Shown piece after piece: positions 1 to 11,700 of a stretch of DNA of 64,000 bases. Every line of letters begins with the position of its first letter. Position 1 is the first letter of the stretch. The position numbers and the translations under genes were made by a program. Under the pieces are notes generated by a model, which worked only from the letters and a program-made list of their open reading frames with translations, made no database searches and was not told the origin of the DNA. The DNA is from an uncultured Flavobacteriales bacterium (lineage in GTDB: Bacteria > Bacteroidota > Bacteroidia > Flavobacteriales_G > Salibacteraceae), in NCBI GenBank assembly GCA_913057205.1, contig CAJXNO010000010.1, forward strand, positions 1 to 64,000. The letters run 5' to 3'.

Positions 1-728
1 TCAAGAAATACCATGAGACCGGTGAGTTCGATGAAAAGGAAATCTACAGCTACATCACCGAAGGTATCGGTGAAGACATCCTCCCGAAGAATGTTGATTT
101 CGGACTGATCGATTACTTTGAGAAGGTTACCGACCGAGATGGAGCACTGGCAACACGTGAACTCGCTAAGAGAGAGGGCCTTTTCTTGGGGTATTCCTGT
201 GGGTCTGCCTTTCAAGCCATCCGACAAATGAAAGATAAGCTCACCAAAGATGACGTTGTGGTAGTGCTCTTCCATGACCATGGCTCACGTTATGTGGGTA
301 AGGTTTACAACGATGAGTGGATGCAAGAACGAGGTTTCTTGAATGAGGAGAAACAATGCGCACGCGACCTTTTTAAGCGACATGAAGACAAGCCATTGGT
401 ATCCGTTGGAGCCAACGAGCCTGTACACAATGCCATTGCACTGCTTCGAAAATTCGGAATCTCGCAATTACCAGTTTCCGAAGGAGGACAGTTCGTAGGA
501 TCGATCGATGACAGTACGCTCTTGCATGAACTCACTGAAGACCCGACTGCACGCGACAAACCAATTAAAAATTACATGACCGAATCCTTCCCCATAGTGC
601 AAGCGAGCGATCCGATCTCGGCAGTGACCAAACACATCACACCGAGCAATGGAGCGGTGCTAGTTGAGTTAGGTCAAGGTAGGTATCAGATCATCACACG
701 ACACGACATCGTAGCGTCGCTTAGCTAA
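1..728 (+). CDS. Cystathionine beta-synthase-like PLP enzyme with CBS pair, C-terminal part
   Basis: The 5' end lies outside the window; the open frame enters at base 3 and shows about 241 residues. The first part matches the end of the fold-type II PLP domain shared by cystathionine beta-synthases and cysteine synthases, including a YSCGSAF segment where the family has a G-S/C-S-G-A loop. It is followed by two CBS repeats (about the last 125 residues, from LVSVGANEPV onward), which in this family sense adenosyl ligands or set activity. The PLP lysine is not visible. The likely role is beta-replacement on serine or O-acetylserine in transsulfuration or cysteine synthesis; the precise substrate cannot be told from this fragment. 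The stop TAA shares its last A with the ATG of the next gene, so the two are translationally coupled. Confidence 0.85.
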   Translation, partial: KKYHETGEFDEKEIYSYITEGIGEDILPKNVDFGLIDYFEKVTDRDGALATRELAKREGLFLGYSCGSAFQAIRQMKDKLTKDDVVVVLFHDHGSRYVGKVYNDEWMQERGFLNEEKQCARDLFKRHEDKPLVSVGANEPVHNAIALLRKFGISQLPVSEGGQFVGSIDDSTLLHELTEDPTARDKPIKNYMTESFPIVQASDPISAVTKHITPSNGAVLVELGQGRYQIITRHDIVASLS

Positions 729-1540
729 TGCCTGCGATCTCAGTCATAGATCAACTTGGAGTAAACATTGAACTTACGGGTCAGCCGAAGCGGATTGTTA
801 GTATCGTGCCTTCGCAAACGGAGTTACTGCACTACCTGGGGCTTGAAGAAGAAGTAGTTGGCCTCACCAAGTTCTGTATTAACCCGGAGCATTGGTACCG
901 AAACAAGCCTCGTGTTGGCGGAACCAAGAAGGTAGACATCAAGAAGGTAGCAGCCTTAAAACCCGACCTCGTCATTGCGAACAAGGAGGAAAACACGCGT
1001 GAAGATGTTGCAGCATTGCAGCACATAGCTCCGGTTTACGTAAGTGATATCAAAGACCTGAAGGATGCCCAAGAAATGATTGAGTCGATTGGAGTACTCT
1101 GTGGAAAAGAGGAAAAGTCCAAAGAACTCAATGACACCATCTCATCAAGCTTCGAGCACCTTGAATCAAGCATCAGTCAGACCCAGGAACTGCGTGTGCT
1201 CTATTTGATTTGGAAAGACCCGATCATGGCCGCAGGAAAAGACACCTTCATCCAAGCGATGCTCGATCAAGCGCGCTTCGTGAATGCGCTTGATACGGAT
1301 GATCAGCGCTATCCCAGCTTGAATAAGGAGCAGATCCTATCAATGAAACCGGACGTACTCTTCTTATCCAGTGAGCCCTTCCCCTTCAAGGGAAAGCACA
1401 GTGAAGAGATCCGCCAGATGTTCCCAGAGCAGCACGTGGTGGAAGTGGACGGTGAAGCGTTCAGTTGGTATGGATCACGTTTGCTGAAAACGGCTGATTA
1501 CCTGTTGAAACTGCGCCAAGAACTACGGGTTCTACCGTAG
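728..1540 (+). CDS. BtuF/TroA-like helical-backbone metal or cobalamin binding protein
   Basis: This 270-residue protein has the layout of periplasmic-binding proteins of the helical-backbone class (COG0614, BtuF/FhuD type). An N-terminal lobe starts RIVSIVPSQTELLHYLG, a long linking helix covers about residues 110-150, and a C-terminal lobe contains LSMKPDVLFLSSEP. No signal peptide is visible: the N-terminus MPAISVIDQLG is polar. It may therefore be cytoplasmic, which is odd for a transport receptor, although such leaderless relatives are common in Bacteroidota. No ABC permease or ATPase is nearby. It overlaps the upstream CBS-domain gene by one base (TAATG), so the pair is probably one operon. 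Its ligand (cobalamin, haem or metal chelate) cannot be decided from sequence. Confidence 0.8.
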   Translation: MPAISVIDQLGVNIELTGQPKRIVSIVPSQTELLHYLGLEEEVVGLTKFCINPEHWYRNKPRVGGTKKVDIKKVAALKPDLVIANKEENTREDVAALQHIAPVYVSDIKDLKDAQEMIESIGVLCGKEEKSKELNDTISSSFEHLESSISQTQELRVLYLIWKDPIMAAGKDTFIQAMLDQARFVNALDTDDQRYPSLNKEQILSMKPDVLFLSSEPFPFKGKHSEEIRQMFPEQHVVEVDGEAFSWYGSRLLKTADYLLKLRQELRVLP

Positions 1541-1561
1541 CTGTCCAGACCTTTTCTTTCA

Positions 1562-1569
1562 TAGCTTTG
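1562..1569 (+). promoter_or_regulatory. -7 box TAGCTTTG close to the patatin start codon
   Basis: A perfect match to the Bacteroidota -7 consensus TANNTTTG ends only 5 bases before the ATG at 1575. Transcription would start at or within a base or two of the start codon, giving a leaderless mRNA. No TTG is found at the standard 19-base spacing, so the match is based on the -7 box alone. Confidence 0.4.
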
Positions 1570-1574
1570 GCAAC

Positions 1575-3908
1575 ATGTCCAACCGCCTGCTTTCATTGCT
1601 CTGTGCTGCGCTTGTAAGCGTCGTCACCCTGCAAGGTACCGCCCAAACGGTAGGATTGGTATTAAGTGGTGGCGGATCTTCGGGTATGGCGCATGTTGGC
1701 GTTTTGAAGGCATTGGAAGAGAATGCCATCCCCATCGACTACATAACGGGTACATCCATTGGTGCCTTGGTTGGGGGCATGTATGCCGCAGGTTACAGTC
1801 CTAAACAGATCGAAGAGGTACTCACAAGTGACGAGTTCAAACAAGTAGCCTTGGGGGAAATCGAGGATCGTTACGTTTACTACTTCCGGAAGCCCATGCC
1901 GAACGCAAGTTGGGTTACCATCAAATTCTCTTCTTTATCCAACTTTTTGGAGACCAGTATTCCAACAAGTTTCATCAATCCTGCTGCGTTAGATCTAGAA
2001 CTCATGCAACTCTTGGATGAAGCGAGCGCAGCGAGCAATTACACCTTCGACAGCCTTTTCATTCCTTTTCGCTGCGTGGCATCAGACATCGTTGAGAAAC
2101 AAACTGTGGTCTTCGATACTGGTAACCTGAATGTGGCAGTACGAGCCAGCATGACCTATCCGGCCTATTTGAAGCCCATTACCGTTGATAAGAAGCTGCT
2201 GTATGATGGCGGGCTGTACAATAACTTCCCCACGGATGTCATGCGGGATAATTTCCAACCAGACATCATCATCGGTAGTAATGTTTCCTCCAACGAAGAC
2301 CCTCCCAAGGAAGATGACTTCCTTTCTCAATTGAGGAACATGGTAGTGAGCAAGACCGACTATGAGTTGAATGGAGACTCAACGGTTCTCATCGAGCCCA
2401 AGGTGCTGTACGGAACCTTCAATTTCAATCATCTACAAGAGAACATCGACTCAGGCTATGCTGCGGCTTTGCGAAGCATTCCCGAAATCAAACAAAAGGT
2501 TCACCGTAGGATCCACAGCAAGCAAGTGGACGCTCGACGTCAGTCTTTCAATGAAAGTAAGGTGCCCTTCACCTTCAACGAGTTCAAATATGAAGGCCTC
2601 AATCGCGCACAAAGCAGATATGTGAACCTGATCATCAAGCCGAAGAAGAAAGAACGGATCGGGTTTGAAGAACTCAAAAAAGGCTATTATCGGGTTTATG
2701 AGAATGAAAAGATCGCACGTCTCTTCCCCTATTCTCGTTATCACGAAGCTGACAGCGCTTATCGACTTTCGATAAAGGTCAAGAAAGAAAAAGACCTCCA
2801 ACTCGAGTTCGGCGGAAATGTGTCTTCGCGTCCGATCAATACAGGATACATTGGTATCGGGTATAACACCATCAACAATACCGGAATGAGCTTCATGGCG
2901 AACGCCTACTTTGGTAAGTTGTACGCATCACTGCTGGGTAAGGCACGCATTGATGTTCCCGTAAGATTGCCCATCTATATCGAACCGGTGGTTGCCATCA
3001 ACCGATGGAACTACTTCAACAGTCGAGCTACCTTTTTTGAAGACAACAACTCCTTGTTCTTGATCCAAAATGAGCAGTATGCCTTGATGCAGACCTCCTT
3101 TGCGTTGAGCAACAAAACAAAGACGAGCCTCTCTGGTGGATTGATCTCCTTGCGCGATGATTATTATCAAAGTCAGACGTTCGGTCAGGATGACATCACC
3201 GATAAGACCCTCTTCTTTGGATCTACGTTCAATACGTCCATTGAAAAAAGCCGTTTGAACGATAAACTCTACCCGAATGAGGGTTCCTTCCTGCGTCTAT
3301 CCGCGCGGTACACCTCGGGTATAGAAACCTACACTCCCGGGACCACTTCGCCAGAGCAAGCAATCCTGAGGAATGAGCACCAATGGTTCGACATCAAAGC
3401 CCTCTATGACGTTTACTACAAGTCGAAAGGTATGATAAGACTCGGACTCACTGCCGAGGCCGTGTACAGCGATCAAGACCTCTTCACCAACTACACCGCG
3501 AGCTCTTTGCGGTCACCTTCCTTTCAGCCTACGCCGGAAAGTAAAACCCTGTTCTTGGAGTCGTTCCGTGCCTACCAATATGTTGCGGTTGGACATAAGT
3601 TCATCATCAATGTAGTGAAGGGAATCGATGTACGCTTGGAAGGTTATGTATTTCAACCCTATCGTTTCGTTGTGAACAGGAACGACATCGGTCTACCTCC
3701 ACAAGACAGAAGAAGCTTAGCTAGACGATACACCATTGCAACAGCTAATGCCGTCTACCGAAGTCCACTTGGACCGATCAGCTTTGCATTGAACTACTAC
3801 TTCAATGTTCCGGAGATCAGCTCGGATAACCTATCCGACCAGCGTCTTCCTGTAACCTTCCTCTTTCATTTTGGTTACATCCTCTTCAACGATAGGGCGC
3901 TTAAATAG
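1575..3908 (+). CDS. Patatin-like phospholipase fused to BamA-type outer-membrane barrel
   Basis: The 777-residue protein begins with a signal peptide ending near TAQ (residues 22-24). The patatin domain follows: the oxyanion-hole motif SGGGSSG (31-37), the nucleophile motif GTSIG with Ser61, and the second catalytic element DGG with Asp211. The Ser-Asp dyad is therefore intact and hydrolase activity on lipids is expected. After a POTRA-like linker (about 330-400) comes a long beta-rich region to the C-terminus resembling the Omp85/BamA surface-antigen barrel. This PlpD-like design (secreted patatin with its own barrel, a type V-like arrangement) is common in Bacteroidota. The protein probably sits in the outer membrane with the patatin domain in the periplasm or displayed outside. 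It starts 34 bases after the binding-protein gene and has its own -7 box. Confidence 0.9.
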   Translation: MSNRLLSLLCAALVSVVTLQGTAQTVGLVLSGGGSSGMAHVGVLKALEENAIPIDYITGTSIGALVGGMYAAGYSPKQIEEVLTSDEFKQVALGEIEDRYVYYFRKPMPNASWVTIKFSSLSNFLETSIPTSFINPAALDLELMQLLDEASAASNYTFDSLFIPFRCVASDIVEKQTVVFDTGNLNVAVRASMTYPAYLKPITVDKKLLYDGGLYNNFPTDVMRDNFQPDIIIGSNVSSNEDPPKEDDFLSQLRNMVVSKTDYELNGDSTVLIEPKVLYGTFNFNHLQENIDSGYAAALRSIPEIKQKVHRRIHSKQVDARRQSFNESKVPFTFNEFKYEGLNRAQSRYVNLIIKPKKKERIGFEELKKGYYRVYENEKIARLFPYSRYHEADSAYRLSIKVKKEKDLQLEFGGNVSSRPINTGYIGIGYNTINNTGMSFMANAYFGKLYASLLGKARIDVPVRLPIYIEPVVAINRWNYFNSRATFFEDNNSLFLIQNEQYALMQTSFALSNKTKTSLSGGLISLRDDYYQSQTFGQDDITDKTLFFGSTFNTSIEKSRLNDKLYPNEGSFLRLSARYTSGIETYTPGTTSPEQAILRNEHQWFDIKALYDVYYKSKGMIRLGLTAEAVYSDQDLFTNYTASSLRSPSFQPTPESKTLFLESFRAYQYVAVGHKFIINVVKGIDVRLEGYVFQPYRFVVNRNDIGLPPQDRRSLARRYTIATANAVYRSPLGPISFALNYYFNVPEISSDNLSDQRLPVTFLFHFGYILFNDRALK

Positions 3909-3925
3909 GTTATTGACTTTTCGCC

Positions 3926-3968
3926 GTCATGCTGAGGGTCCCGAGTCATCGGGACGTCTCGAAGCATG
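3926..3968. repeat. Short palindromic intergenic element (REP-like)
   Basis: The 43-base element has a perfect inner hairpin GTCCCGA-GTCA-TCGGGAC (3938-3955), flanked by outer arms CATGCT (3928-3933) and AGCATG (3963-3968). It resembles dispersed GTCATGCTGAG...GAAGCATG elements found between genes in many Bacteroidota. It lies between the convergent patatin and DUF3467 genes. No second copy was noticed in this window. Confidence 0.5.
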
Positions 3969-3991
3969 GAGGCAGGGGCTGCGCAAACAAA

Positions 3992-4018
3992 AAGCCCCAC
4001 CACAATGTGGAAGGGCTT
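3992..4018 (-). terminator. Rho-independent terminator after the DUF3467/rpoBC operon
   Basis: On the minus strand, outer arms AAGCCC/GGGCTT enclose an inner CCAC/GTGG stem and are followed by a run of five T. It lies 24 bases beyond the DUF3467 stop codon and closes the ribosomal protein-RNA polymerase transcription unit. Confidence 0.8.
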
Positions 4019-4041
4019 GAATTATTTCTAGAACGTGACTG

Positions 4042-4377
4042 TTAAGCCTCTCCTGCAGGTCCTCCGAAATTCATCGGGAAGGGTGCAGTTGTGCTTCCAC
4101 CTCCTTGCTCCGGCTCCGAGATCTCACCGTACTGCGCTTCAAACTTGCGAATATTATCGCTGAGCGCACGCATGAGTCGCTTTGCATGTTGAGGAGCGAG
4201 GATGACCCGAGACTTTACTTTCGCTTTCGGTGTATTCGGCATCATGTTCACAAAGTCTACAACAAACTCTGCGGTTGAGTGTGTGATGATCGCTAAGTTG
4301 GAGTATTCCCCCTGAGCTACTTCTTCACTCAACTCGATGTTGATTTTACCTGTTACGTTTTCTTTCTCGTCAGCCAT
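4042..4377 (-). CDS. DUF3467 domain protein
   Basis: This 111-residue soluble protein matches the small DUF3467 family. The conserved core runs from INIELSEEVAQG through ANNLAIITHS-type sequence (here YSNLAIITHST), then FVNMMP and SRVILAPQHAKRLMRALSDNI. It ends in a low-complexity Gly/Pro tail with no membrane segment. The start lies 10 bases beyond the rpoC stop, so it is the last gene of the rpoBC operon and is probably co-expressed with RNA polymerase; this linkage is common in Bacteroidota. The molecular function is unknown, and nothing in the sequence suggests an enzyme. Confidence 0.85.
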   Translation of the reverse strand: MADEKENVTGKINIELSEEVAQGEYSNLAIITHSTAEFVVDFVNMMPNTPKAKVKSRVILAPQHAKRLMRALSDNIRKFEAQYGEISEPEQGGGSTTAPFPMNFGGPAGEA

Positions 4378-4387
4378 TGTTCTCTGA

Positions 4388-7300
4388 TTAATTGTCTACT
4401 TCTTCGATCACGTCGGCGGTCACTGTGCCTACCATTTGATCGTACTCTTCTTGGCTTCCTACTACAGTAGAACGGTACTTCTTCAAACCGGTACCTGCAG
4501 GAATTAAGTGACCAACGATCACGTTCTCCTTCAGACCCATCAAGAAGTCTTGCTTTCCACTGACTGCAGCCTCGTTCAGCACCTTAGTCGTTTCCTGGAA
4601 GGATGCTGCTGAGATGAAGCTGTCCGTTTGAAGCGATGCGCGCGTGATACCTTGAAGGATCGGCTTACTGGTTGCCGGCACTGCCTCACGGTATTCAACT
4701 TGCTTCGCATCCTTACGCTTCAATACAGAGTTCTCGTCACGCAACTTACGTGCCGATACGATCTGTCCGGCCTTCATCGTTTCAGAATCACCTGGATCCG
4801 TTACCACCATCATGCCGAACATCTCGTCATTCTCCTGAATGAACTCGATCTTGTTCACGATCTGGTTTTCCAAGAAGCGCGTATCTCCCGGATCAAGGAT
4901 GGTCACCTTACGCATCATCTGGCGAACAATCACCTCGAAGTGCTTATCGTTGATCTTCACACCTTGCAGACGGTATACTTCCTGGATCTCATTCACCAAG
5001 TACTCTTGTACGGCGGTTGGACCTTTAATCGACAGAATATCTGCTGGAGTAATGGCTCCATCTGAAAGTGGTTGACCAGCCTTCACGAAGTCGTTCTCTT
5101 GAACGAGAATGTGACGTGAAAGAGGTACGAGGTACTTCGACTTATCGCCTAAGCGAGATTCTACGATGATCTCTCGGTTGCCACGCTTGATCTTACCGAA
5201 GGATACGATACCATCGATCTCAGAAACGATTGCTGGGTTGGAAGGGTTACGTGCTTCGAAAAGTTCCGTCACACGTGGCAGACCACCGGTGATATCACCT
5301 GAAGACTTACCGCCAGTACGTGGAATCTTCACAAGGATGTGTCCAGGACCAACCTTATCACCCGCGTCTACCATGATGTGGGCTCCAACTGGAATACTGT
5401 ACGTACGTACGCGCTCTCCTTTGTTGTCCAATACATGGATCGATGGGTTCTTCGTCTTATCTCGGTTATCGATGATCACCTTCTCACGGAATCCGGTCTG
5501 TTCATCAGACTCTTCCTTGTAGGTCACACCTTCCTCGATCGATTCAAACTCTAGCTTACCGCCGAATTCAGAGAGGATCACAGCGTTGTATGGATCCCAT
5601 GCACAGATCTCATCTCCTTTTTCTACTTCATCGCCTGGCTTCTTGAAGATCTCAGAACCGTAAGGAATGTTGTTCGTCATTACGGTCAAACCAGTCTTCT
5701 TGTCGATCAAGCGCATTTCAGCTGAACGTCCAACTACAACAGTCTGCTTCGAACCGTCCTTTGCTTTGCGCTCAACGGTACGTAACTCGTCGATCTCCAA
5801 TAGACCAGCTTGTTTAGCGATCACCTTCGATTCAGATGCGATACTCGATGCAGTACCCCCCACGTGGAAAGTACGAAGGGTCAACTGGGTACCCGGTTCA
5901 CCGATGGACTGTGCAGCGATAACACCTACCGCTTCACCGTCTTTCACATCCTTACCATTTGAGAGGTTCTTACCATAACACTTGGCACAAATACCACGCG
6001 TCATCTCGCAAGTAAGCGCTGATCTGATCTCGACTTCATCAATACCGGCAGCTTCAATTTCAGCCGCAAGTTCTTCAGAAATTCGTTCTCCAGATTCAAC
6101 GATGATTTCATCCGTTTCCGGGTGAGATACATCGTGTACAGAAGTACGTCCTTCAATGCGCTCGCTTAAAGACTCAACGATTTCTTCGTTCTTCTTGAGG
6201 GCCGTCATGGTCAATCCACGAAGGGTACCACAATCATCTCCCGTGATGATCACGTCTTGTGCTACGTCAACAAGTCGACGTGTCAAGTATCCTGCATCGG
6301 CAGTTTTCAATGCCGTATCCGCAAGACCTTTACGTGCACCGTGGGTAGAGATAAAGTATTCAAGGATTGACAGACCTTCACGGAAATTAGAAAGGATCGG
6401 GTTCTCGATGATCTCCCCTCCTTGTGCTCCAGACTTACGTGGTTTCGCCATCAGACCTCGCATACCGCTCAACTGACGAATCTGCTCTTTAGAACCACGA
6501 GCTCCAGAGTCAAACATCATGTAGATGGAGTTGAAGCCTTGGTTATCATTCTTCAGACGATTCATCAAGACGTGGGTCAACTTCGAGTTCGTGTGTGTCC
6601 AGATATCGATGATCTGGTTGTAACGCTCGTTGTTGGTGATGAGACCCATGTTATAGTTCATCATCACTTCATCCACTTCTTGTTGTGCTTTCTCAAGTAG
6701 ATCGGTCTTCTCTTCCGGAATAAGTACATCCGATAGGTTGAAGGACAAACCTCCTTTGAATGCCATGTAGAATCCAAGTGCCTTGATATCATCCAAGAAC
6801 TTGGCAGCAGCCGCCATACCACAGGTCTTCATCACTCGACCGATGATATCACGCAGCGACTTCTTGGTCAATACATCGTTGATGTAGCCTGCGTCTGCTG
6901 GTACCATTTGGTTAAAGAGGATTCTACCACATGTAGTATCGATGATCTTCTTCTCACCACGATCATTCACACGCACTTTGATCTGAGCGTGAAGGCTCAA
7001 CTTACCTTCGTTGTGTGCAATGATCACTTCTTCTGGTGAATAGAAGGTCTTGCCTTCTCCGATCATTGGAAGCTCCTTGGTTCCCTCTCGCGCCTTGGTG
7101 ATGTAATACAGACCCAAGACCATATCCTGAGATGGAACCGCTACTGGCGCACCATTCGCAGGGTTCAATACGTTGTGAGAGGCCAACATCAAAAGCTGTG
7201 CTTCCAAAATAGCCGCATGTCCGAGTGGAACGTGTACCGCCATCTGGTCACCATCGAAGTCGGCGTTGAAGGCCGTACATACCAATGGGTGAAGTTGGAT

Positions 7301-8689
7301 CGCCTTACCTTCGATCAGCTTTGGCTGGAAGGCTTGGATACCCAAACGGTGCAGAGTTGGAGCTCGGTTCAATAGTACAGGGTGTCCTTTCAATACATTC
7401 TCAAGGATATCCCATACAACTGGCTCTTTCTTATCTACGATCTTCTTAGCAGACTTGACCGTCTTCACGATACCACGCTCGATGAGCTTACGGATGATGA
7501 ACGGCTTGAACAGCTCAGCTGCCATGTCTTTTGGAAGACCACACTCGTGTAATTTCAATTCAGGACCTACAACAATCACCGAACGTGCAGAGTAATCCAC
7601 ACGCTTACCGAGCAAGTTCTGACGGAAACGTCCTTGCTTACCCTTCAAACTGTCTGAAAGCGACTTCAGCGCGCGGTTGGATTCCGTTTTTACTGCTGAT
7701 GACTTACGTGAGTTATCGAACAATGAATCCACCGCTTCTTGAAGCATACGCTTCTCGTTACGCAAGATCACCTCTGGTGCCTTGATTTCCAAGAGACGCT
7801 TCAAACGGTTGTTACGGATGATCACTCGACGATAGAGGTCGTTCAAGTCAGAAGTTGCGAATCGTCCGCCATCCAGTGGAACCAATGGACGCAATTCTGG
7901 TGGAATTACAGGTACCACCTTAACGATCATCCACTCCGGACGGTTAACGATGTGTTCGTTAGCTGAACGGAAGGCCTCCACTACTTGCAGACGCTTCAAT
8001 GCCTCGTTCTTACGTTGCTGAGATGTTTCTGTATTCGCCTTGTGACGAAGGTCGTATGACAATTCATCCAGATCCAAGCGCTGCAACAATGCATACAATG
8101 CTTCCGCACCCATCATCGCGATGAACTTGTTGGGATCATCATCATCCAAATACTGGTTCTCTCTTGGCATGGTATCCAAGATGTCCAGGTATTCTTCTTC
8201 GGTCAAGAAATCCAAGTACTGCAATGGTTCGCCTTCCTTGTTCTTAGCCTCTCCTGGATTGATCACTACGTAACGCTCGTAGTAAATGATCGTATCCAGC
8301 TTCTTGCTAGGAAGACCAAGCAAATAACCGATCTTGTTCGGAAGCGACTTGAAGTACCAGATGTGCGCTACTGGAACAACCAATGAGATGTGTCCCATAC
8401 GCTCACGACGTACTTTCTTTTCTGTCACCTCAACTCCACAACGGTCGCACACAATACCCTTGTATCGGATACGCTTGTACTTACCACAGTGACATTCGTA
8501 ATCCTTGACCGGACCAAAGATCCGCTCGCAGAATAGACCGTCACGCTCTGGCTTGTACGTACGATAGTTGATCGTTTCTGGCTTGAGTACTTCACCATGA
8601 GAACGCTCCAGGATCATCTCCGGAGAAGCGAGACTGATGGTGATTTTGTTGAAGCTACTACTTGGCTTCGCGTCTTTTCTTAATGCCAT
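4388..8689 (-). CDS. rpoC: DNA-directed RNA polymerase subunit beta'
   Basis: The 1433-residue protein forms the clamp and half of the active centre of RNA polymerase. The N-terminal zinc ribbon has Cys66, Cys68, Cys81 and Cys84. The universal Mg2+ site NADFDGD spans residues 475-481, with Asp477, Asp479 and Asp481. The second zinc site (C-x-G around [11 protein letters not shown], then [11 protein letters not shown]) is also present. It lies 32 bases after rpoB and 10 bases before the DUF3467 gene, in the usual rpoB-rpoC order. Length and domain order are normal for Bacteroidota, with no sign of a split or frameshift. Confidence 0.99.
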   Translation of the reverse strand: MALRKDAKPSSSFNKITISLASPEMILERSHGEVLKPETINYRTYKPERDGLFCERIFGPVKDYECHCGKYKRIRYKGIVCDRCGVEVTEKKVRRERMGHISLVVPVAHIWYFKSLPNKIGYLLGLPSKKLDTIIYYERYVVINPGEAKNKEGEPLQYLDFLTEEEYLDILDTMPRENQYLDDDDPNKFIAMMGAEALYALLQRLDLDELSYDLRHKANTETSQQRKNEALKRLQVVEAFRSANEHIVNRPEWMIVKVVPVIPPELRPLVPLDGGRFATSDLNDLYRRVIIRNNRLKRLLEIKAPEVILRNEKRMLQEAVDSLFDNSRKSSAVKTESNRALKSLSDSLKGKQGRFRQNLLGKRVDYSARSVIVVGPELKLHECGLPKDMAAELFKPFIIRKLIERGIVKTVKSAKKIVDKKEPVVWDILENVLKGHPVLLNRAPTLHRLGIQAFQPKLIEGKAIQLHPLVCTAFNADFDGDQMAVHVPLGHAAILEAQLLMLASHNVLNPANGAPVAVPSQDMVLGLYYITKAREGTKELPMIGEGKTFYSPEEVIIAHNEGKLSLHAQIKVRVNDRGEKKIIDTTCGRILFNQMVPADAGYINDVLTKKSLRDIIGRVMKTCGMAAAAKFLDDIKALGFYMAFKGGLSFNLSDVLIPEEKTDLLEKAQQEVDEVMMNYNMGLITNNERYNQIIDIWTHTNSKLTHVLMNRLKNDNQGFNSIYMMFDSGARGSKEQIRQLSGMRGLMAKPRKSGAQGGEIIENPILSNFREGLSILEYFISTHGARKGLADTALKTADAGYLTRRLVDVAQDVIITGDDCGTLRGLTMTALKKNEEIVESLSERIEGRTSVHDVSHPETDEIIVESGERISEELAAEIEAAGIDEVEIRSALTCEMTRGICAKCYGKNLSNGKDVKDGEAVGVIAAQSIGEPGTQLTLRTFHVGGTASSIASESKVIAKQAGLLEIDELRTVERKAKDGSKQTVVVGRSAEMRLIDKKTGLTVMTNNIPYGSEIFKKPGDEVEKGDEICAWDPYNAVILSEFGGKLEFESIEEGVTYKEESDEQTGFREKVIIDNRDKTKNPSIHVLDNKGERVRTYSIPVGAHIMVDAGDKVGPGHILVKIPRTGGKSSGDITGGLPRVTELFEARNPSNPAIVSEIDGIVSFGKIKRGNREIIVESRLGDKSKYLVPLSRHILVQENDFVKAGQPLSDGAITPADILSIKGPTAVQEYLVNEIQEVYRLQGVKINDKHFEVIVRQMMRKVTILDPGDTRFLENQIVNKIEFIQENDEMFGMMVVTDPGDSETMKAGQIVSARKLRDENSVLKRKDAKQVEYREAVPATSKPILQGITRASLQTDSFISAASFQETTKVLNEAAVSGKQDFLMGLKENVIVGHLIPAGTGLKKYRSTVVGSQEEYDQMVGTVTADVIEEVDN

Positions 8690-8721
8690 TTTATCTATCT
8701 AAATGGTTATTGATAAGCTTC

Positions 8722-11700
8722 TTAATCTAGGGTGATGTTAAGTCCAAGCCCTCGCATCTCATGGAGCAATACGTTGAAGGATTCTGGAATACCAGGTTCT
8801 GGCATCGGTTCTCCTTTAACGATGGCTTCGTAAGCCTTAGCTCGTCCGAGTACGTCATCTGACTTCACCGTGAGGATCTCACGCAGGATGTTCGCAGCAC
8901 CGAATGCCTCGAGTGCCCAAACCTCCATCTCACCAAATCGCTGTCCACCAAACTGAGCCTTACCTCCGAGTGGTTGCTGCGTGATGAGAGAGTATGGACC
9001 AATAGAACGTGCGTGCATCTTATTGTCTACCAAGTGGTGCAGTTTGAGCATGTAGATCACACCTACCGTTGCTGGTTGGTGGAAACGCTCTCCTGTTCCT
9101 CCATCGTAGAGGTAAGCACGACCATTCTCAGGTACTCCTGCCTTCTCTGTCCATTCATTCACATCGTCCATGGTTGCACCATCGAAGATTGGCGTAGCGA
9201 ACTTCACACCTAGGTTCTTACCTGCCCAACCAAGCACGGTCTCATAGATCTGTCCGAGGTTCATACGAGAAGGTACACCCAGCGGGTTCAACACGATGTC
9301 TACCGGAGTTCCATCTTCCAAGAATGGCATATCCTCTTGACGCACGATCTTAGCAACGATACCCTTGTTACCGTGACGACCCGCCATCTTATCACCCACC
9401 TTCAGCTTGCGCTTGTTAGCGAGGTAAACCTTCGCCAACTGGATGATACCTGATGGTAGCTCATCACCAACAGTGATCGCGAACTTCTTACGCTTCATCA
9501 CACCCAAAGCATCGTTTGCCTTGATGTTGTAATTGTTAAGAAGGCGCTTTATCAGAACGTTCTTCTGGTCATCTGTGGTCCATCCGCTTGGATTCAAGTT
9601 CGTGTAATCCAAACCGGTCAAGCTCTTCTGGGTGAACTTGGTTCCTTTCTTGATGATCTCTTCGTTGAAGTTGTTGAATACACCTTGAGAGGTCTTTCCG
9701 CTCACGATGGTAAAGAGCTTCTCTACCAAGCGAGACTGAAGATCTTGGATCTCCTTTTCGTATTCCTTATCGATCTCTTCCAGGATGTGCTTCTCTTGAG
9801 CTTTCGCCTTACGATCCTTGATGGCACGTGAGAACAACTTCTTGTTGATCACCACACCTGATCCACTTGGCGGAACCTTCAAAGAAGCATCCTTCACGTC
9901 ACCGGCCTTATCACCGAAGATCGCACGAAGCAGTTTCTCTTCTGGAGTAGGATCCGTTTCTCCTTTTGGAGTGATCTTACCGATAAGGATGTCCCCTTCC
10001 TTCACCTCCGTTCCGATTCGGATCAAACCATTCTCGTCGAGGTTCTTGGTAGCTTCCTCACTTACGTTTGGAATATCAGCGGTCAATTCTTCCAGACCAC
10101 GCTTCGTATCACGTACCTCAAGTACGTACTCGTCTACGTGAACACTGGTGAAGATATCATCGCGAACCACTTTTTCAGAGATCACGATCGCATCCTCGAA
10201 GTTGTATCCTTTCCAAGGCATGAAGGCTACCATCAAGTTACGTCCCAAGGCCAATTCACCTTGTTGGGTAGCGTAACCTTCACAGAGTACATCACCTTTA
10301 TTCACTTTCTGACCCTTCAATACGATCGGCTTAATGCTCATCGTAGTGCTTTGGTTGGTCTTGGTGAACTTGGTCAGATGATAGGTCTTGTATTCATTGT
10401 CGAAGCTCACCAACTCATCTTCCTCATCACGATCATACTTCACGGTGATCGAGTTAGCGTCTACTTCATGGATCACACCATTGCCTTCTGCGTGGATCAA
10501 TACACGTGAGTCACGCGCAACCAAACGCTCCAATCCTGTACCTACGATAGGTGATTCTGGACGAAGCAATGGAACTGCCTGACGGCTCATGTTCGATCCC
10601 ATCAATGCCCGGTTCGCATCATCGTGCTCCAAGAATGGGATCAGGGATGCAGCAATAGAAGCAATCTGGTTCGGAGCAACGTCCATCAGGGTAAGCTCAT
10701 TTGGCTCTACCACAGGGAAGTCACCTTCAAAACGCGCCTTCACACGCTCGGTTTCGAACTGACCTTTCTTATTGATGATCGCATTTGCCTGTGCGATGGT
10801 TTGTTCATCTTCCTCTTCTGCGCTCAGGTAAACGATGTCGTCAGACTTCACCTTTCCTCCCTCAACCTTGCGGTAGGGTGTTTCGATGAATCCAAGCTTA
10901 TTCACTTTAGCGTAAACACACAAACTGGAGATCAAACCGATGTTTGGACCTTCCGGTGTTTCGATCGTACACAAACGACCGTAGTGTGTGTAGTGGACGT
11001 CACGTACCTCAAAACCAGCACGCTCACGAGAAAGACCACCTGGTCCGAGTGCCGAGAGGCGACGCTTGTGGGTGATCTCAGAGAGTGGGTTCGTTTGGTC
11101 CATGAACTGAGACAGCTGGTTCGTACCAAAGAACGAATTGATCACAGAAGACAGTGTCTTTGCATTGATCAGGTCGATCGGTGTGAATACCTCGTTGTCT
11201 CGAACGTTCATACGCTCGCGGATGGTTCTGGCCATACGAGCCAAACCAACACCAAATTGGTTGTAAAGCTGCTCACCAACCGTACGAACGCGTCGGTTAC
11301 TCAAGTGATCGATGTCATCCACATCGGTCTTAGAGTTGATCAGCTCGATCAAATACTTGATGATCTCGATGATATCCACCTTGGTCAACACGCGGTTTTC
11401 CATGTCGATATCCAGACCCAATTTCTTATTGATTCGATAGCGCCCTACCTCACCCAAGTCATATCGTTTGTCTGAGAAGAACAACTTATCGATGATACCA
11501 CGTGCAGTTTCCTCATCTGGTGGCTCAGCGTTACGAAGGATTCGATAGATGTGCTCTACCGCTTCGATCTCAGAGTTAGATGGATCTTTCTGAAGGGTAT
11601 TGTAAATGATCGCATGATCTGCAGCGTTGATGTTCTCTTTGTGCAAGAGGATGGTCTTCACTTCAGCGTCAAGGATCACTTCGATGTGCTCCTCTTCGAT

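Noticed and set aside
10624-11475. Long plus-strand reading frame of 283 codons opposite rpoB
   Set aside because: It lies entirely within the conserved rpoB coding sequence and shows no recognisable motif; its openness follows from rpoB codon bias.
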